From: Polyangiaceae bacterium
Lineage (GTDB): Bacteria; Myxococcota_A; Polyangia; Polyangiales; Polyangiaceae
Reading direction: 5' to 3'
DNA: 64,000 bases
Assembly: GCA_025936115.1 (NCBI GenBank)
Contig: JAICTZ010000002.1
Span: forward strand, 62,001-126,000
Of this stretch, positions 16,133 to 25,630 are shown piece by piece. The notes beneath the pieces are model-generated. The model saw only the letters and a program-made list of their open reading frames with translations. It searched no databases and was not told the origin of the DNA. A program made the translations under genes and the position numbers. Each line of letters opens with the position of its first letter. Position 1 is the first letter of the stretch.

Positions 16133-17287
16133 TCAGCGCACGACGGTGTCGCATCCGAAAACGACCCGAGCGTCGACCACGTCGCCGGACTCGAGGCTGG
16201 TGCAGGCGTCGCCGTTCACCACGATGCGAGCGTCGCCGTCCCATGACCAGCCGTTGTCCGGGTCGGCCGGTACGAGTTGGCCGTCGAAGTAGACGTTGAC
16301 CCGGTCAGGGTCGTCGGGCGGGCTCTCGAGCTCGATGGTGCAGCGAATCGCGACGCCGGTACCGATGGCATAAAGCGCCTCTTCCAGCTGCGTTTCGTCG
16401 TTGGCGGCGTAATAGGCCGTGTCACCGTCGCGCGCCGTGCCTCCCGCGACGGCGAGCCGGTCGAGGACGTCGGCGTACGCTTCCGCGCCCGGCATGCCGA
16501 CCACGTACGTCGGCACGCCGTGCGCCGCCAGACGAGCAATTTCTTGCACTGTCGCGTCGGTGTCCACGCACTCGCTGGGCGCGAGCGCACCGGTATTGCT
16601 CGGGTCGCAGCAGTTGAAACCGGCGGTGCACTGCTGGCGGCCAATACTCGCCCCTTCGATGTTCAGCGTGCATTGATCGGCGCCGCAAGTGGCGTCGAAA
16701 TTGCAGTTCGGCGCGCCGTCCGTCAGCAGCACCAAGTAGGTGCTGCCCTCGAGCTGCTCGAGCTCCGAGCGTACGCCCGCGACCGCGGCCGCCGTCGGCG
16801 TCGCGCCGCCGGGCGCGTAGTTGCCGAAGCTCTTCAAAAAATCGGTGAGAACCGGGTCGCGCGAACCGTCGCAGCTCGGCAAACTGCCGACCGTCGGGGG
16901 GAAGACTTCGTGTCCGGCGCCGCACGTGTCGGACAATTCCGGGAAGATGCTGGCGCCGTAACGTACACGATAGCCGATCACGCTGAGCAATTTGCCGAGC
17001 ACGCGACGAGCCGTGTCGTACTTGCTCAAGGGACTGCCTTCGAGCAGGTCGCTCATGCTGCCCGAACGATCGACCAAGAAATAAAGGTTGGGCGGCGCCG
17101 CTAGCTGGTGCAGAAACGTCTCGCCGCAAAAATCGTCGCACGTCGTCGGCGGCGGCTCGATGCTGTTGATGATGTCCGAGCTCGTGGTGACGTCCGGGTG
17201 CACGAGAGTCGTGGGATCGGGACGGCCGCTGCCGGAACAACTCAGCCCGCACGCTACGAGCAAGCTCAAAACCCCGATCTGGCGCAT
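16133..17287 (-). CDS. von Willebrand factor type A domain lipoprotein
   Basis: The product has 384 residues from ATG 17287. A short signal ends in L-V-A-C with Cys13 as the likely lipid site. A VWA domain begins near residue 67 and holds a complete metal-ion-dependent adhesion motif D73-R-S75-G-S77, with a later T-D-G-A-P-N element. Several Cys-rich insertions (C-G-A-D-Q-C, C-C-D-P) suggest disulfides outside the cytoplasm. The C-terminus is a beta-rich tail. Such proteins are common and numerous in Polyangia; the ligand is unknown. The gene diverges from the large surface protein gene at 17414, and the 126 bases between may hold both promoters. Confidence 0.88.
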   Translation of the reverse strand: MRQIGVLSLLVACGLSCSGSGRPDPTTLVHPDVTTSSDIINSIEPPPTTCDDFCGETFLHQLAAPPNLYFLVDRSGSMSDLLEGSPLSKYDTARRVLGKLLSVIGYRVRYGASIFPELSDTCGAGHEVFPPTVGSLPSCDGSRDPVLTDFLKSFGNYAPGGATPTAAAVAGVRSELEQLEGSTYLVLLTDGAPNCNFDATCGADQCTLNIEGASIGRQQCTAGFNCCDPSNTGALAPSECVDTDATVQEIARLAAHGVPTYVVGMPGAEAYADVLDRLAVAGGTARDGDTAYYAANDETQLEEALYAIGTGVAIRCTIELESPPDDPDRVNVYFDGQLVPADPDNGWSWDGDARIVVNGDACTSLESGDVVDARVVFGCDTVVR

Positions 17288-17413
17288 CAGCGATGCTACG
17301 AGATTAGCGTCTTCGCGGCGGAAGCGCTCTCGCTGCGGCAATTCGAGGCAGTTCGCGTTGCTCGGCCGTCGTCACCGCAGTACGAAAAGAAGGGGTTACA
17401 CCGCCGTACACCG

Positions 17414-20356
17414 ATGACGTCCCGCCAGGTCCGAGACGCGTTCACGACGCTCGCCGCCGCGCTCGCCTGCGTGCTCCTCGTCCTAGGCCTGCACGACACG
17501 CCGCAGCAGACGCTCGAAATCGTCGCGTCGAGCCTGCCCGCGACGACGGCACCCCGCGACGCGTCGCTGCGGGTCAGCGTCACGCGTGGCGGCGCGCCGG
17601 TCGCGAATGCATCGGTGGAAGTCTATGTCGAGCACGACGGCAATGAGTACCCGGCCGGCGCGCGCGCCACGAACGACACGGGCGAGGCCGAGCTCGGCGA
17701 GCTCCCGCGCGAAAGCGTCTGGGTGCTCGTCGAGGGCGCGGGTCTCACGCGTGTCTCTCGCGCCGTGGCGCTCGTGCGTGGGCGGACAGAGCTCGCCGTG
17801 GCCCTCGAACCGGAGCACCGGCTCGGCGTGCACGTCACGGACGAGCGCGGCGCCCCGATTGCCGGCGCTACCGTGCTCGTGACGGCGAGCGAGCCGCTGC
17901 CGTTCGGCGCGCTCACGGACGCGAAGGGCGACGCCACGGTCACGCACCTGCCGGCCGAACCGTGGGAGCTCAAAGCATCGGCGCGCGGTTACGAATCGAG
18001 CGAGCGCTCGGCCGTCACGGGCCGCACTACAGTCGCGCTCCGGCGTTTGGGCTCGATCAGCGTGCTCGTCACGCACGCCGACGGCTCCCACGCCGCGCAA
18101 GCGACGGTCGCGATCGCGGGCTCGAGTCTCTGGCCCGCGCGCCGCACCCTCACCGACGCCGACGGCCGCTGCCGCATCTCGGGGCTGCTCGGCGGCGCCT
18201 ACGACCTCGTCGCCACCTTCGAGCGCGAAGTGTCCGAGCCGTTCGTCGGCTACGCGCTCGAACGCGGCGCCGATGCCGACATCACGCTCGCGCTCGCGCC
18301 CGGCCGCTTCGTCACTGCGCTCGTCACGGACGGCGCCGCCGACAATCCCGCGCCCGTCGCGGACGCCGAAGTCGTGCTCGCGCCGAGCGGCGTCGGCTCG
18401 TTTCCGCTGCTCGGTCGCACCGCCGCGAACGGACGCGTCACGCTCGGGCCGATCGGGCGTGGGCCGGCGACGCTCGGCGCACGCGCGGAGGGTTTCGTCT
18501 CGAGCGCGCTCGTAGCCGTGCCGAAAGACGTCACGGAGCCCGTCAGCGTCGCGCTCTTGCGCGGTGCCACGCTACGCGGCGACGTGGTCGACGAGCGGGG
18601 CTTTCCCATCGCGGGCGCGACGATCGACGTGGTCGGGACGGACGCGTTCGGCTTGCCGGTGTCCGATTCGCCGCTCACGGCGGCCTTCCGCAACACGCAC
18701 TTCGACTGGGCATTCGCGGGGCCGGCGCCGCTCGTCGCCGCGGGTGAGCTCGGCGTCGTGCCCGGTCCAGTGCCTCCGATTCCGGCGCCGGGTACGCACA
18801 TCGAGGCCGGCGCCGACCTCTGGACGCTCGCTCAAGCGCCGCCACCGAGCGTGGAGCCGTGGATGTCGAATCCGTCGGGCGCGTTCACGGCGCGGCCCGT
18901 GACGCCCGGTCGCGTGCATGCGGTGGCGCGGCATCCCGACTACGTCGAAGGCACGAGCGCGAGCGTCGTGCTCGGCCCGGGCGGCGAAGCCCACGTGAAG
19001 ATCGTCATGCTCACGGGCGGGACGCTCGCGGGCCGTGTCCTCGACGACCGTGGCTTCCCCGTCGAAAACGCCGAGCTCGAAATCGCGAGCGCACACGTCT
19101 CGGTGACGCGCACGGCGCTCACCACGCGTGACGGCAGCTTCGAGCTCGGGGGCATTCCGGCCGACGTGACGCTCTCCGTGCGACGGCCGGACGGCACGCG
19201 TCGAATCGCGCTGCAGCGCGACCTCAAAGTGCCGGCAGGCCAAAAAACAACGCTCGATCTCACGCTGCCCGCGCCGCGTGAAGACGTGAGCTTCCGCGTT
19301 GCGGACGCCACGGACACGCCCGTCGAGCTCGCGAGCATCGGCGTGCTTTCGGTCGATCCGGCCACGCCGCTGCGCGAAACGCTGTTCACCGACCGCGACG
19401 GCGCCGCGCAAATCACCGACGCGCGTGGCCTGCCGCTGCGGCTCGTCGTGGAGGCCCCCGGACACCCGCGCAAGATCGTCACGCTGGACAAGGCGCCCGA
19501 GCTCGTCCGCGTCACGCTCGAGCAAGGCGTGCGCGTCGAAGGCGAAATCACGGCCGTGCGCGGCCGGAGCTACGTCGCGGGTGCCCTCGTCACGCTCGTG
19601 ACGAACGGCGTGCGCCGCACGTCGCGCACCGACAGCGACGGGCGCTATCGTTTCTCGGACGTGGCCGCCGGGCCCGTTCATCTGAGCGTCACGCACGGCG
19701 ACTACGCGCCGGCCGAGCTCGACGCCACGATCACGGCGACCGGACGCGACGATCGCGCGTTCGAACTCGCGCCCATCGATTTGAGTGAGCCGGGCGGCGC
19801 CGAAGGCGACGTGGTGGATCACGACGGCAATCCCGTCGCAGGCGCGCGCGTCGCCGTAGGGGAGGCGCCGGCGTATTTGCCCGCCGGAGCGCTGCCCGCC
19901 AGCGTGACCCTCACCGACTCGCGGGGGCATTTCAAGCTCGACGGCATCGCCGAGGGGCACCAGACGCTCGCCGCCGTCTCGGCGCTGTCCGGGCATGGGC
20001 GCGCTGCCGTCGACATTCGCGCGGGGCGCGTCGCCGATCGCGTCCACATCGTGCTGACGCCGGGCGCACCCGACGAAGCGCTCGACGGCGGCAACGTCGC
20101 CGTGACGCTCGGCGAACGCGGAAGTGGCGCCGCGCTCGAGATCGTCGTGGTGGCAGTCGCGCCGTCGAGCGAAGCCGAACGCGCGGGCGTCACGACGGGC
20201 GACGTCGTCGTCGCCGTGGACGGCGTGCACCCGTCGACCATGGGCGAGGCGCGGCGGCGCCTCGCGGGCCGGCTCGGCACCGATGTCGTGCTCGAGCTCA
20301 CGCGCGGCTCCGGCCGCGAAGTGCTGCGCGTGGCGCGCGAAGCCGTCCGCGACTAG
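17414..20356 (+). CDS. Large carboxypeptidase-regulatory-like repeat protein with C-terminal PDZ domain
   Basis: A 980-residue protein with an N-terminal signal anchor (about residues 10-30). It contains many carboxypeptidase-regulatory-like beta-sandwich repeats, recognised by the recurring pattern G-x-P-I-A-G-A-x-V and D-x-x-G-x-F/Y-x-L (for example near residues 150, 390, 540 and 800). The last 85 residues form a PDZ-like domain (S-S-E-A-E-R-A-G-V-T-T-G-D-V-V-V-A-V-D-G). It is likely periplasmic or on the cell surface, where the beta repeats would act as spacers and the PDZ as a binding end. No protease domain is seen, which makes the PDZ unusual. Confidence 0.8.
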   Translation: MTSRQVRDAFTTLAAALACVLLVLGLHDTPQQTLEIVASSLPATTAPRDASLRVSVTRGGAPVANASVEVYVEHDGNEYPAGARATNDTGEAELGELPRESVWVLVEGAGLTRVSRAVALVRGRTELAVALEPEHRLGVHVTDERGAPIAGATVLVTASEPLPFGALTDAKGDATVTHLPAEPWELKASARGYESSERSAVTGRTTVALRRLGSISVLVTHADGSHAAQATVAIAGSSLWPARRTLTDADGRCRISGLLGGAYDLVATFEREVSEPFVGYALERGADADITLALAPGRFVTALVTDGAADNPAPVADAEVVLAPSGVGSFPLLGRTAANGRVTLGPIGRGPATLGARAEGFVSSALVAVPKDVTEPVSVALLRGATLRGDVVDERGFPIAGATIDVVGTDAFGLPVSDSPLTAAFRNTHFDWAFAGPAPLVAAGELGVVPGPVPPIPAPGTHIEAGADLWTLAQAPPPSVEPWMSNPSGAFTARPVTPGRVHAVARHPDYVEGTSASVVLGPGGEAHVKIVMLTGGTLAGRVLDDRGFPVENAELEIASAHVSVTRTALTTRDGSFELGGIPADVTLSVRRPDGTRRIALQRDLKVPAGQKTTLDLTLPAPREDVSFRVADATDTPVELASIGVLSVDPATPLRETLFTDRDGAAQITDARGLPLRLVVEAPGHPRKIVTLDKAPELVRVTLEQGVRVEGEITAVRGRSYVAGALVTLVTNGVRRTSRTDSDGRYRFSDVAAGPVHLSVTHGDYAPAELDATITATGRDDRAFELAPIDLSEPGGAEGDVVDHDGNPVAGARVAVGEAPAYLPAGALPASVTLTDSRGHFKLDGIAEGHQTLAAVSALSGHGRAAVDIRAGRVADRVHIVLTPGAPDEALDGGNVAVTLGERGSGAALEIVVVAVAPSSEAERAGVTTGDVVVAVDGVHPSTMGEARRRLAGRLGTDVVLELTRGSGREVLRVAREAVRD

Positions 20357-20363
20357 CCGTCGC

Positions 20364-21194
20364 CTATTTCGGCTTCGCCGTGAGCTCGAGCACGACGGGC
20401 GCCTCGCTCTTGACCTTGCCTTTGAGCGTCGAGGACAGCGCGTCCGTGATGCTCTTCACGAGCTTGCCGGCACCGTCGCGCGGATGAATCTCGAATTTTT
20501 CGAGGTCGACGCTGAACGGCTCGAGCGTCTTGATCGCTACGGAGTCGAAGTGATCGCCCGTGAAGTGAAAGTCGAGCTCGACCTTGGCGCTCTTCGGCGC
20601 TTGGCGGCCGTGCAGCCGTAGCGTGCCGGACACCGTGGCGACGACCTTGCGGTCGGCACCGCTCAGCGCGAGCACGCTGTTCGTGGCGGGCTCGACCTTC
20701 TCGATGCGAAACTCCGCGATCCGGTTTTGCGCGACCTGCTCGGGCGTGACCACACCGTCGTGCGGCACGAGCTGCAGCCAGTCGCGCGCGTGCTCGTTTT
20801 GCAGGGGATTTTTGGTGCGCGGCTGGTAGTCGCCACTGCCGTCGGGACGCTTCTGTTGGTAGAGCGAGAGCTTGTCGAGGTCGATGCGCACGAGCCCGCT
20901 CGACTTCGCCAAATCGCCGAGATCGATCGCGAGCTCGCCGCTCGCCGAGCCGGGCGCGTCGCCGTCGATCTTTTCGAGCGGCGAGTCCATCAAGAACTTC
21001 ACCGAGCTCGTGGGCGTGTCGACGCTGACGGTCACCGCGCCGGCCGTCGCCGGCTTCGGCGCCTCGAGCGACGCGCTCGAGACGGCCGCGAGGTCGGCGG
21101 GCGGCTCTTTCTTGCTGCAGCCGAGCGCCGCGGCGAAGGCGAGCGCGGCGAGCCAACGGACGTTCGATGCGTTCACGGGACGAGCGATGGTCAT
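20364..21194 (-). CDS. YceI-like domain lipoprotein
   Basis: A 276-residue product with a signal peptide and lipobox A-A-L-G-C26, then a low-complexity linker and a YceI-type lipocalin domain (start near V-S-V-D-T-P-T-S-S-V-K-F, later F-R-I-E-K-V and G-T-L-R-L-H-G). The family binds isoprenoid-like lipids in a beta-barrel; ligand unknown here. The start at ATG 21194 is fixed by a strong AAAGGAGGG upstream. It ends seven bases from the convergent 17414 gene, so the two 3' ends nearly meet. Confidence 0.85.
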   Translation of the reverse strand: MTIARPVNASNVRWLAALAFAAALGCSKKEPPADLAAVSSASLEAPKPATAGAVTVSVDTPTSSVKFLMDSPLEKIDGDAPGSASGELAIDLGDLAKSSGLVRIDLDKLSLYQQKRPDGSGDYQPRTKNPLQNEHARDWLQLVPHDGVVTPEQVAQNRIAEFRIEKVEPATNSVLALSGADRKVVATVSGTLRLHGRQAPKSAKVELDFHFTGDHFDSVAIKTLEPFSVDLEKFEIHPRDGAGKLVKSITDALSSTLKGKVKSEAPVVLELTAKPK

Positions 21195-21200
21195 CGGTGT

Positions 21201-21209
21201 CCCTCCTTT
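21201..21209 (-). promoter_or_regulatory. Strong ribosome binding site of the YceI lipoprotein gene
   Basis: AAAGGAGGG on the minus strand ends six bases before ATG 21194. It is the best Shine-Dalgarno match in the window and decides the start against longer frames. Confidence 0.8.
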
Positions 21210-21247
21210 ACGCTTCGGCCCCCGAGCGGTTTCAGTTCGGCCGCCGG

Positions 21248-21382
21248 TCAGTGCTGATCGTCGGGATCCGCTGCCGGCTCGCTCGAGTCGCCGGAGGCGA
21301 GGAAAAAGATCCAGGGGACGACCCCCATGCCGAAAAGCAAGGTGCCGACGATCTTGGCAAGCGTGACGAGTCCGGGTTCCAT
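21248..21382 (-). CDS. 44-residue single-pass membrane miniprotein
   Basis: Starting at ATG 21382, the peptide has one strongly hydrophobic helix (about residues 8-32, with L-F-G-M-G-V-V-P-W-I-F-F-L-A) and a short acidic tail ending D-D-Q-H. The composition is unlike the random frames around it, and the tail is clearly non-membrane. It lies 53 bases before the YceI lipoprotein gene on the same strand, so it may be read from the same message. Too short to assign a family. Confidence 0.5.
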   Translation of the reverse strand: MEPGLVTLAKIVGTLLFGMGVVPWIFFLASGDSSEPAADPDDQH

Positions 21383-21468
21383 GGACGGGCGCGACCATAG
21401 CCCCAGAGCCCATCCGTGGGAAGGCTGTTCCCCTGTGCAGATCCACGATGGCGGCACGCGCCCGACCG

Positions 21469-22233
21469 CTAAGCGGCCGCGTGCAGCGCGCGCACGCGAA
21501 AGCCCGTGCCTGCCCCGGGGTACTCCCGGCGGTTCGCGCCGGGCGAGCAAAACCCGTTGATGAACACGCGGCGCGGCGTCGTGCCGGCGTTCGCTCCGCT
21601 GCCGTGCACCGTGAATGGGCCGAACAGCACCGTGTCGCCCGCGGCAAGCTCGAGCGGCACGGCCGCTGCGCGCTCGAACGAGCCGTCCGGCAAGCGCCCG
21701 TCGCCGGTCGGAATGTGCCCGCCGAGGTGGCTCTTCGGCACCACCCAGAGCCCGCCGTTTTCCGGCGTCATGGCGTCGACCGCCGTCAGGGCCTGCACGA
21801 AGCTGCCGCGCCCGTTCACGTCACTGAAGAGCTCGGTGCCGTAACGCCGGTGGTAACTGTCTTGATGGAAGTGAAAGGCCACGCCGTCGCCGGGGTTTTT
21901 GATGTGCGCCTGGTTGATCAGCTGATCCATTTCCGTGTCGCCGAGGAGCTGCGACACCGGCACGGTGAGCTTCGGCGAGCGCCCGAAGTGACCGAGCTCG
22001 GGCTCGGCACCGCCGCACCACACGATGCGCTCGATGCGGAGCGGTGCTTGCGGTCGCCGCTCGACGACGAACAGCGAGCCCTCCACCACCGCCGGCCCGC
22101 CGAGGGCTTGGGCGCGCGCTTCGAGGCGCCGAAACGCCTGGTCGAGCGCCGCTGTCTCCTCGGCCGTGAAGGTCCCCCGCAACGCGACGTATCCCTCGGT
22201 CCAAAACTCGTTCTGCTGCGCTTCGGTAAGCAC
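21469..22233 (-). CDS. Phytanoyl-CoA dioxygenase (PhyH) family Fe(II)/2-oxoglutarate oxygenase
   Basis: A 254-residue protein from GTG 22233. The iron-binding facial triad is visible as H123-x-D125 in F-H-F-H-Q-D and a distal histidine in F-T-V-H-G-S-G near residue 211; R-R-V-F-I-N-G-F afterwards fits the 2-oxoglutarate-binding arginine region. Family members hydroxylate lipids or secondary metabolites in the cytoplasm. The substrate is not evident. The adjacent acyl-CoA dehydrogenase on the same strand (about 75 bases apart) is compatible with a fatty-acid or branched-chain context, but this is inference. Confidence 0.87.
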   Translation of the reverse strand: MLTEAQQNEFWTEGYVALRGTFTAEETAALDQAFRRLEARAQALGGPAVVEGSLFVVERRPQAPLRIERIVWCGGAEPELGHFGRSPKLTVPVSQLLGDTEMDQLINQAHIKNPGDGVAFHFHQDSYHRRYGTELFSDVNGRGSFVQALTAVDAMTPENGGLWVVPKSHLGGHIPTGDGRLPDGSFERAAAVPLELAAGDTVLFGPFTVHGSGANAGTTPRRVFINGFCSPGANRREYPGAGTGFRVRALHAAA

Positions 22234-22307
22234 GCTGAAAGCGTAGCGCGCCCCGCGCGAACCCTCAAAAAACCTGCGGGATCCAGCCCCACCGGCGCGA
22301 CGCGCCG

Positions 22308-23456
22308 TTAGGACTTGGAGCCGAGTCCGCGCGCGATGGTCTGAAGCTGCATGTTGGTCGTCCCCTCGTAGATTTTACCGATCTTCGCGTCGCGGTAGAG
22401 CTTCTCGACAGGGAACTCTTGCGTGAAGCCGACGCCGCCGAAGAGGTCCACGGCTTGCGAGGCCGTACGCTCGGCGACTTCGGACGCGAAGAGCTTCGCC
22501 ATGGCAGCTTCGTTGACGAAATCGTGACCCGCGTCCTTGAGGCGCGCCGCGTTGTAGACGAGCAGACGCGCGGCTTCGACGTCGAGCGCGAGGCGCGCGA
22601 GCTGGAACTCGACGCCCTGAAACTCCGCGATGGTCTTGCCGAATTGTTTGCGCTGCCGCACGTAGTCGAGCGTGTGCGCGAGCGCGCCCTCGGCCAAGCC
22701 GAGCATCTGCGCGCCGATGCCGATGCGCCCCTCGTTCAGAGTGAGGATGGCGATTTTGTAGCCGCGCCCGAGCTCGCCGAGCACGTTTTCGGCGGGCACT
22801 TCGCAGTCGTCGAGCAACAGCTCGCAGGTGCTCGAAGCCCGAATGCCGAGCTTGTGCTCCTTCTTGCCGACTGCAAAGCCTGGGAAGCCGCGCTCGACGA
22901 GGAACGCGGTGATGCCTTTGTAGCCTTGACCCGGATCGGCGTTGGCGAACACCACGAAAAGCGAGCTCTCGGCGGCGTTGGTGATCCAGAGCTTTCGACC
23001 GTTCAAGACCCAGCGATCGCCGCGCCGCTCCGCGCGAGCTTTCAAGGCGAACGCGTCCGAACCCGAGCCCGCCTCGCTGAGCGCGTACGAACCGACCCAT
23101 TCGCTCGCGAGCTTGCCGAGGTAACGCTCTTTTTGCGCGTCGGTGCCCCAGCGCAAGAGCGCGTTGTTGACGAGCGTGTTTTGCACGTCGACCACGACCG
23201 AGACCGACGGATCGACGCGCGCTAGCGCTTGCACCGCCAAAATCGCGCTGAAGAAGCTCGAACCGCCGCCGCCGCGCTCGCTCGGGCTTTCGATGCCCAT
23301 CAAGCCGAGCTCGAACAGGCCGCGCAAGACGCCGGGGTCGAGCGTGCTCGCCGCGTCCATCGACGACACCTGGGGCGCGACGCGCTCGCGCGCGAAGGCG
23401 AGCACGGTGTCGAAAAACATTCGTTCGTCTTCGCTCAAAATCGTGAGTGGCGTCAT
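22308..23456 (-). CDS. Acyl-CoA dehydrogenase
   Basis: A 382-residue FAD-dependent acyl-CoA dehydrogenase from ATG 23456. It shows [11 protein letters not shown] (ACADs signature 1) and, after the F-G-G-V-G-F element, the C-terminal [15 protein letters not shown] with the catalytic-type glutamate of short-chain enzymes. Best fit is a short/branched-chain enzyme, acting in beta-oxidation or amino-acid breakdown. The upstream region is divergent from aroC, with only 71 bases between starts, so both promoters are packed there. Two frames open upstream of 23456, but the domain starts at residue 8. Confidence 0.93.
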   Translation of the reverse strand: MTPLTILSEDERMFFDTVLAFARERVAPQVSSMDAASTLDPGVLRGLFELGLMGIESPSERGGGGSSFFSAILAVQALARVDPSVSVVVDVQNTLVNNALLRWGTDAQKERYLGKLASEWVGSYALSEAGSGSDAFALKARAERRGDRWVLNGRKLWITNAAESSLFVVFANADPGQGYKGITAFLVERGFPGFAVGKKEHKLGIRASSTCELLLDDCEVPAENVLGELGRGYKIAILTLNEGRIGIGAQMLGLAEGALAHTLDYVRQRKQFGKTIAEFQGVEFQLARLALDVEAARLLVYNAARLKDAGHDFVNEAAMAKLFASEVAERTASQAVDLFGGVGFTQEFPVEKLYRDAKIGKIYEGTTNMQLQTIARGLGSKS

Positions 23457-23527
23457 CGGTTCACGTCTGGGTACGAGGGGCGGCATAGTAGCAACCGCGC
23501 TCTCGGCGTGCGAAACTCGAGCGCGAG

Positions 23528-24655
23528 ATGTCCGGAAATAGCTTCGGTCAGGCATTCCGCGTCACGACCGCGGGCGAATCCCACGGTCCCGGCAACCTCG
23601 TCATCATCGACGGCTGCCCCGCGGGCATTCCGCTCGGCGTGGAGGATTTGGCCGAGGATCTCGGCCGCCGGCGCCCGGGCCAAAGCCACCTCGTCACGCA
23701 GCGCAAAGAGGCAGACGAGCCCGAAATCTTGGCCGGCGTGTTCGAAGGCAAGACGACGGGCACGAGCATTTCGATCTTGATTCGCAATCAGGATCAAAAG
23801 AGCCGCGACTACGACGACATCAAGGACAAGTATCGTCCCGGCCACGCCGACTTCACGTTCGACCAAAAATACGGGCGGCGCGACTACCGCGGTGGCGGTC
23901 GCTCGAGCGCGCGCGAAACGGTGGCGCGCGTCGCGGCCGGCGCCGTCGCGAAGAAGGTGATCGCGATGGGCTTCGGCGGACGCGTCACGGGTTACGTGAA
24001 GCAGATAGGTCACCTGATCGCGGACGTTCCCGACCCGGCCAGTATCACGCTCGAGCAGGTCGAGCGCCTGCCCGACGGCAGCCCGAACCTCGTGCGCTGC
24101 CCGGACGCGGCCTGCGTGCCGCGCATGGTCGAGCTGATCGAGAGCTTGCGCAAGGATCAGGACTCGATCGGCGGCGTCAGTGAAATCGTGGCGGTCGGCG
24201 TGCCCGCCGGGCTCGGTGAGCCCGTGTTCGACAAGCTCAAGGCCGACCTCGCCAAGGCGCTTTTCAGCCTGCCCGCCGTGCTTGGCGTCGAGTACGGCAT
24301 CGGCTTCGGCTGCGCGACCCTGCGCGGCAGTGAAAACAACGACGCGTTCTTCGTCGACGCGAGCGACGCGAACAAGCGCGTCTCGACACGCACGAATCGC
24401 CACGGCGGCATGCTCGGCGGCATCTCCTCCGGCATGCCGATCGTGCTGCGCGCCGCCGTCAAACCGACGAGCAGCTTGCCGCGCGAACAAGAGACGGTCA
24501 CGACGGAAGGCGAGCCGACGACGATTCGCACGCGCGGTCGACACGATCCGTGTTTGCTCCCGCGCTTCGTGCCGATGGGCGAGGCCATGGTCGCGCTCGT
24601 GCTCGCCGATCACTGGCTTCGTTCATGTGCGCAGAAGTACGCGCTCCCGCGTTAG
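23528..24655 (+). CDS. aroC: Chorismate synthase
   Basis: A 375-residue enzyme with F-R-V-T-T-A-G-E-S-H-G at the N-terminus (signature 1) and G-R-S-S-A-R-E-T-V-A-R-V-A-A-G (signature 2), plus R-H-D-P-C near the end (signature 3). It converts EPSP to chorismate using reduced FMN, the last step of the shikimate pathway. Length and motifs match the usual enzyme. It is a single gene divergent from acyl-CoA dehydrogenase. The downstream 84 bases before the Gly-rich lipoprotein gene contain a directly repeated short piece (GCGCTCC...GCG) but no clear terminator. Confidence 0.96.
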   Translation: MSGNSFGQAFRVTTAGESHGPGNLVIIDGCPAGIPLGVEDLAEDLGRRRPGQSHLVTQRKEADEPEILAGVFEGKTTGTSISILIRNQDQKSRDYDDIKDKYRPGHADFTFDQKYGRRDYRGGGRSSARETVARVAAGAVAKKVIAMGFGGRVTGYVKQIGHLIADVPDPASITLEQVERLPDGSPNLVRCPDAACVPRMVELIESLRKDQDSIGGVSEIVAVGVPAGLGEPVFDKLKADLAKALFSLPAVLGVEYGIGFGCATLRGSENNDAFFVDASDANKRVSTRTNRHGGMLGGISSGMPIVLRAAVKPTSSLPREQETVTTEGEPTTIRTRGRHDPCLLPRFVPMGEAMVALVLADHWLRSCAQKYALPR

Positions 24656-24739
24656 AGTGCGCGCTCCAGCGTTGGCGTCCCACTAATCGACTTGCGCGGG
24701 CGCAAAAGTGCTCGAGCAGCATGCTAGTTTTAAACTCCC

Positions 24740-25630
24740 ATGCTCCTGCGCTCGCGTGTTGTTTTGACACTCGCCTGGGTCGCGACAGCGTGCGCGACCG
24801 CAACTGAGATTCCCGACGAAGACACCGTGCCGGTGCAGAGCGGCAGCGGGGGCAGCGCCGGAACCACTGGCAGCGGCTCGGGGGGAGACGTATCGAGCGG
24901 CGCGACGGGCGGCGGCGGCACGGGCGGCGACACGAGCGGAACCGGTGGCAGCTCGAGCGGAACGGCGGGATTCGCCGGTAATTCGGACATGGTCCACGGG
25001 CTCGGCGGCGGCTCCGGCATGGGCAGCGGGAGTAGCGGTGGCTCGGGCGCGATGGGCGGCTCCGGTGCGAGCGGCGGCTCGGGCGTGACGGGCGGCTCCG
25101 GCGCGATGGGCAGCGGTGGCACGTCCTCGGGCGGCGGGGCAGGCAAGGGGTCCGGCGGCTCGGCGGGCATGGCGCAGGCTTCCGGCGGCTCGGGCGGCGG
25201 CGGCGCCGGTCGCGGCGGCAGCGCTGGGATGGGCGCAACGGGCGGCACGGGCGCAGGTGGCAGAATCGGCACGGGCGGCAGCGGCGCGGGCGGCAGAATC
25301 GGCACGGGCGGCAGCGTGGGCAGCGGCGGTACGAGCGCGGGCTCGGCGGGGCAAGGTACCGCCGGCAGCGGCACCAGTGGCAGCGCGGGGAGCGGCTCGA
25401 GCAGCTGCGATCCGCCCGTCCAGACGACGACCTGCACTTCCGCGAGCGACTTCTGCGCGGGCTACGCGTACATGCCCAACGACGTGTGCCTCGCGACCTG
25501 CGCCGTCGGTACGGCCGGTTGCATTCAGGGTCGCAAGATGCTCTTCAAATGCGTCGCCAATTGCACGTCGCAGACGCCGGGCACGGGCACCGACGCATCG
25601 ACCTGGTCGATCATCAATCAATGTAACTAG
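24740..25630 (+). CDS. Gly/Ser-rich lipoprotein with Cys-rich C-terminal module
   Basis: The 296-residue product has a signal with A-T-A-C18, then about 190 residues that are almost only Gly, Ser, Thr and Ala in short repeats (including a 33-base tandem duplication beginning near 25259). The last 75 residues form a compact module with nine cysteines (C-T-S-A-S-D-F-C, D-V-C-L-A-T-C and similar). This architecture is typical of cell-surface lipoproteins of Polyangia. The Gly-rich part is probably a flexible spacer; the Cys-rich end would do the work. Function unknown. The TAG stop is within the second copy of the hairpin repeat. Confidence 0.75.
   Translation: MLLRSRVVLTLAWVATACATATEIPDEDTVPVQSGSGGSAGTTGSGSGGDVSSGATGGGGTGGDTSGTGGSSSGTAGFAGNSDMVHGLGGGSGMGSGSSGGSGAMGGSGASGGSGVTGGSGAMGSGGTSSGGGAGKGSGGSAGMAQASGGSGGGGAGRGGSAGMGATGGTGAGGRIGTGGSGAGGRIGTGGSVGSGGTSAGSAGQGTAGSGTSGSAGSGSSSCDPPVQTTTCTSASDFCAGYAYMPNDVCLATCAVGTAGCIQGRKMLFKCVANCTSQTPGTGTDASTWSIINQCN

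Noticed and set aside
22262..22307. Terminator after the acyl-CoA dehydrogenase gene
   Set aside because: The CGGCGCG/CGCGCCG palindrome has a one-base centre and the T-tract is more than 25 bases away, so the call was not strong enough.
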